Origin: Treponema sp. UBA1798
GTDB taxonomy: Bacteria; Spirochaetota; Spirochaetia; Treponematales; Treponemataceae
Assembly (NCBI GenBank): GCA_002319875.1
Contig: DCFS01000089.1
Span: forward strand, 16,817-24,904
Length of the DNA stretch: 8,088 bases
Direction: 5' to 3'
This document shows positions 6,608 through 8,088 of the stretch, one piece after another. Numbering within the stretch: position 1 is the stretch's first letter; each line of letters opens with the position of its first letter. The notes under the pieces were generated by a model. That model did not search any database, was not told the DNA's origin, and saw only the letters and a list, made by a program, of their open reading frames with translations. The translations under genes were made by a program, and so were the position numbers.

Positions 6608-6642
6608 GAGCCGTCCCGCCGGTTTCATTCTGGCGGCGGCTC
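6608..6642 (-). promoter_or_regulatory. GC-rich stem-loop just after the binding-protein gene
   Basis: GAGCCG (6608-6613) pairs with CGGCTC (6637-6642) and CCGCC (6616-6620) with GGCGG (6632-6636), giving 11 base pairs with a two-base bulge and an 11-base loop. On the minus strand it begins 9 bases after the binding-protein stop and is not followed by a T-run, so it is not a typical intrinsic terminator. Stem-loops at this place in binding-protein transporter operons commonly protect the upstream mRNA from 3' exonucleases and raise binding-protein levels over permeases; that role is inferred here. Confidence 0.55.
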
Positions 6643-6651
6643 TGTTCCCTG

Positions 6652-8088
6652 TTACTTTTTTTTCAGCAGATCGATGTCTACATCATTCATATGATAAATA
6701 AGATTGCCGACTTTCATGTTTTTGACATACGGTTTTGCAACGAATGTGTAAACCGGATAGTACAGCGGAATACAGGCATAATCTTCGCGCGAAAGGAGCG
6801 TGTCTGCCTGCTGGTACAGCTTTTCCCGTGCTTTGTCGTCGGTGATCTGCCGTGCTTTTGTTACAAGCGAGTCAAATTTTGAATTATTATAGAATACAGA
6901 TTTTTTTGCGGCATTTTCCGAGAAGAAGTACGTGTACATATGATTATCCGCATCAGCATACAGCGGGAACCAGCCCATCCACATGATCTGGATATTGCCG
7001 GCCTGCCATGAAGAATACCAGACACCGTTATCGATTACCTGGACATCCATCTTTACGCCGATCTGTGCGAAACAGTTCTGTATATAAACAAATTCCTTCT
7101 GATCTTTTGAACGTACCTGTGCACTAAGATGCAGATTCGAAGCACCGGCTTCCGCAAGCAGCTGTTTCGCCTTCTGCACATTGTATTCATACGGATCGCG
7201 TTTCATATATCCAAGGTCTCCGGGATTCAGGAATCCTGTTGCAGGAATACCGGTACCGTCAAGAAAATCGTCACAGTAAGCCTTGCGGTCTATGGCAAGC
7301 GACAGCGCCTGCCGGACCCGGACATCTTTTAATGCAGGATCTTTCAGGTTCAGATTGATAAAAACAGTTCCGAGCGGATAATATTTTACAATATTTGATG
7401 CAATATCCGAGTCTTTGTACTGCTGGTACAGAACGCTGTCCAGCTGGCAGGCGTCAATGTTTCCTGCCTCAAATTCCATCATCTTTGTATTAAGATCTTC
7501 GATGAAAAGAATATCAATTTCATCCAGATTTGCACTTCCCCGGTATTTCGGGTTTTTTACGAAAACAGCCTTGGTAATGCCGTCGTTTTCCCTGAGCATG
7601 TATGGACCGGTTCCTACAAGATTTGTACCGTGACCCCAGTTACTTCCGGCTGCCGTGCAGGCTTTCCGGGGGAATATTTCAGCATAGCTGATTCCGAGAT
7701 TCTTTACGAAACCGGAAAACGGATACGTCAGGGTAAAAGAAAAAGTCAGCGTATCGATTTTTTTGAATCCTGACAGCGCCGTCGCCTTGCCTTCGAGCAT
7801 TTCCTTTGCACCGGCTATCATATCGTACATATATGTATTAACGGCTTTTGTGGCGGGAGTAAACATCCTTTCAAAGGTAAACTGTACATCATCACTTGTC
7901 AGCGGCTGCCCGTCGGAAAATACGATACCCGGTTTAAGCTTGAAGGTATAAGTGAGGCCGTCAGCGGAAATCTGCGGCCAGTCTGCAGCAAGAACGAGAA
8001 TTTCTTTGTTATCTTCGTTCCACTTGAACAGACCTTCTGTAACGAGGTCTGCCTGGGCGGCAACCTGGGAGTTTGAATTGGTCTGCTC
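6652..8088 (-). CDS. dppA: ABC transporter substrate-binding protein, family 5 (DppA/OppA type), N-terminus cut by window edge
   Basis: The frame is open from the edge at 8088 to a TAA at 6652 (478 residues seen). Roughly 50-60 residues, including the export or lipoprotein signal, should lie outside, judging by the usual 520-550. An internal ATG at 7866 is not the start: residues before it are clear family sequence (TNSNSQVAAQADLVTEGLFK; LTYTFKLKPGIVFSDGQPLT; DDVQFTFERM). Further hallmarks are LVGTGPYML near 157-165, LKDVRVRQALSLAIDRKAYC, and NIQIMWMGWFPLYADADNHM. It ends in DIDLLKKK. Proteins of this family capture peptides, nickel chelates, opines, glutathione or similar small ligands outside the membrane and deliver them to DppBC. 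The ligand cannot be told from sequence. It heads the transporter operon and is followed by a stem-loop. Confidence 0.94.
   Translation of the reverse strand, partial: EQTNSNSQVAAQADLVTEGLFKWNEDNKEILVLAADWPQISADGLTYTFKLKPGIVFSDGQPLTSDDVQFTFERMFTPATKAVNTYMYDMIAGAKEMLEGKATALSGFKKIDTLTFSFTLTYPFSGFVKNLGISYAEIFPRKACTAAGSNWGHGTNLVGTGPYMLRENDGITKAVFVKNPKYRGSANLDEIDILFIEDLNTKMMEFEAGNIDACQLDSVLYQQYKDSDIASNIVKYYPLGTVFINLNLKDPALKDVRVRQALSLAIDRKAYCDDFLDGTGIPATGFLNPGDLGYMKRDPYEYNVQKAKQLLAEAGASNLHLSAQVRSKDQKEFVYIQNCFAQIGVKMDVQVIDNGVWYSSWQAGNIQIMWMGWFPLYADADNHMYTYFFSENAAKKSVFYNNSKFDSLVTKARQITDDKAREKLYQQADTLLSREDYACIPLYYPVYTFVAKPYVKNMKVGNLIYHMNDVDIDLLKKK

Noticed and set aside
6505..6651. Possible separate promoter before dppB
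   Set aside because: TACTAT and TATTCT could be -10 boxes, but no suitable -35 lies at the right distance, so I do not call one.
7775..7866. ATG at 7866 as the start of the binding protein
   Set aside because: The frame stays open to the window edge, and the upstream residues are clear family 5 binding-protein sequence, so this is an internal methionine of a truncated gene.

Overview
The window holds eight genes, all transcribed from the minus strand (right to left). Two are cut by the window edges. In transcription order they are: a family 5 (peptide/nickel/opine type) extracellular solute-binding protein (3' part only), permeases DppB and DppC, ATPases DppD and DppF, selenophosphate synthetase SelD, a NifS-like cysteine desulfurase, and the N-terminal half of a ModE-type winged-helix regulator. 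Coding density is very high and no gene-free stretch reaches 300 bases.

Region 8088-2710 is one complete ABC importer of the oligopeptide/dipeptide family. Genes for the binding protein and first permease are separated by about 147 bases containing two inverted repeats. From there on, genes abut or overlap: dppB/dppC by 8 bases, dppC/dppD with a 9-base gap, dppD/dppF by an ATGA overlap. This implies tight translational coupling. For dppB, dppC and dppF the longest reading frame begins too far upstream. Shine-Dalgarno position and family alignment favour internal ATGs at 6504, 5579 and 3702. The transported substrate cannot be read from sequence.

Region 2709-1 is a selenium/molybdenum-flavoured module. 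A 76-base gap after dppF contains a good sigma-70-like promoter (TTGCCA, 17-base spacer, TATGAT) whose predicted start site lies about 2 bases before the selD ATG, so selD may be expressed from a nearly leaderless mRNA as well as by read-through. selD overlaps the desulfurase gene by ATGA. The desulfurase gene is followed after 19 bases by the ModE-like regulator gene. SelD makes selenophosphate, the desulfurase could mobilise sulfur or selenium from (seleno)cysteine, and ModE-type domains usually respond to molybdenum supply. From family knowledge, an orphan selD next to an EF2568-type desulfurase marks organisms with selenium-dependent molybdenum hydroxylases. The partner genes (hydroxylase, yqeB, yqeC, Mo-cofactor nucleotidyltransferase) would have to lie outside this window.

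The gene set and mid-range base composition suggest an anaerobic or fermentative bacterium, most likely a Firmicute (a Negativicute or clostridial relative is plausible). This assignment is an inference with low confidence. I saw no tRNA, rRNA, CRISPR array, insertion sequence or phage feature.
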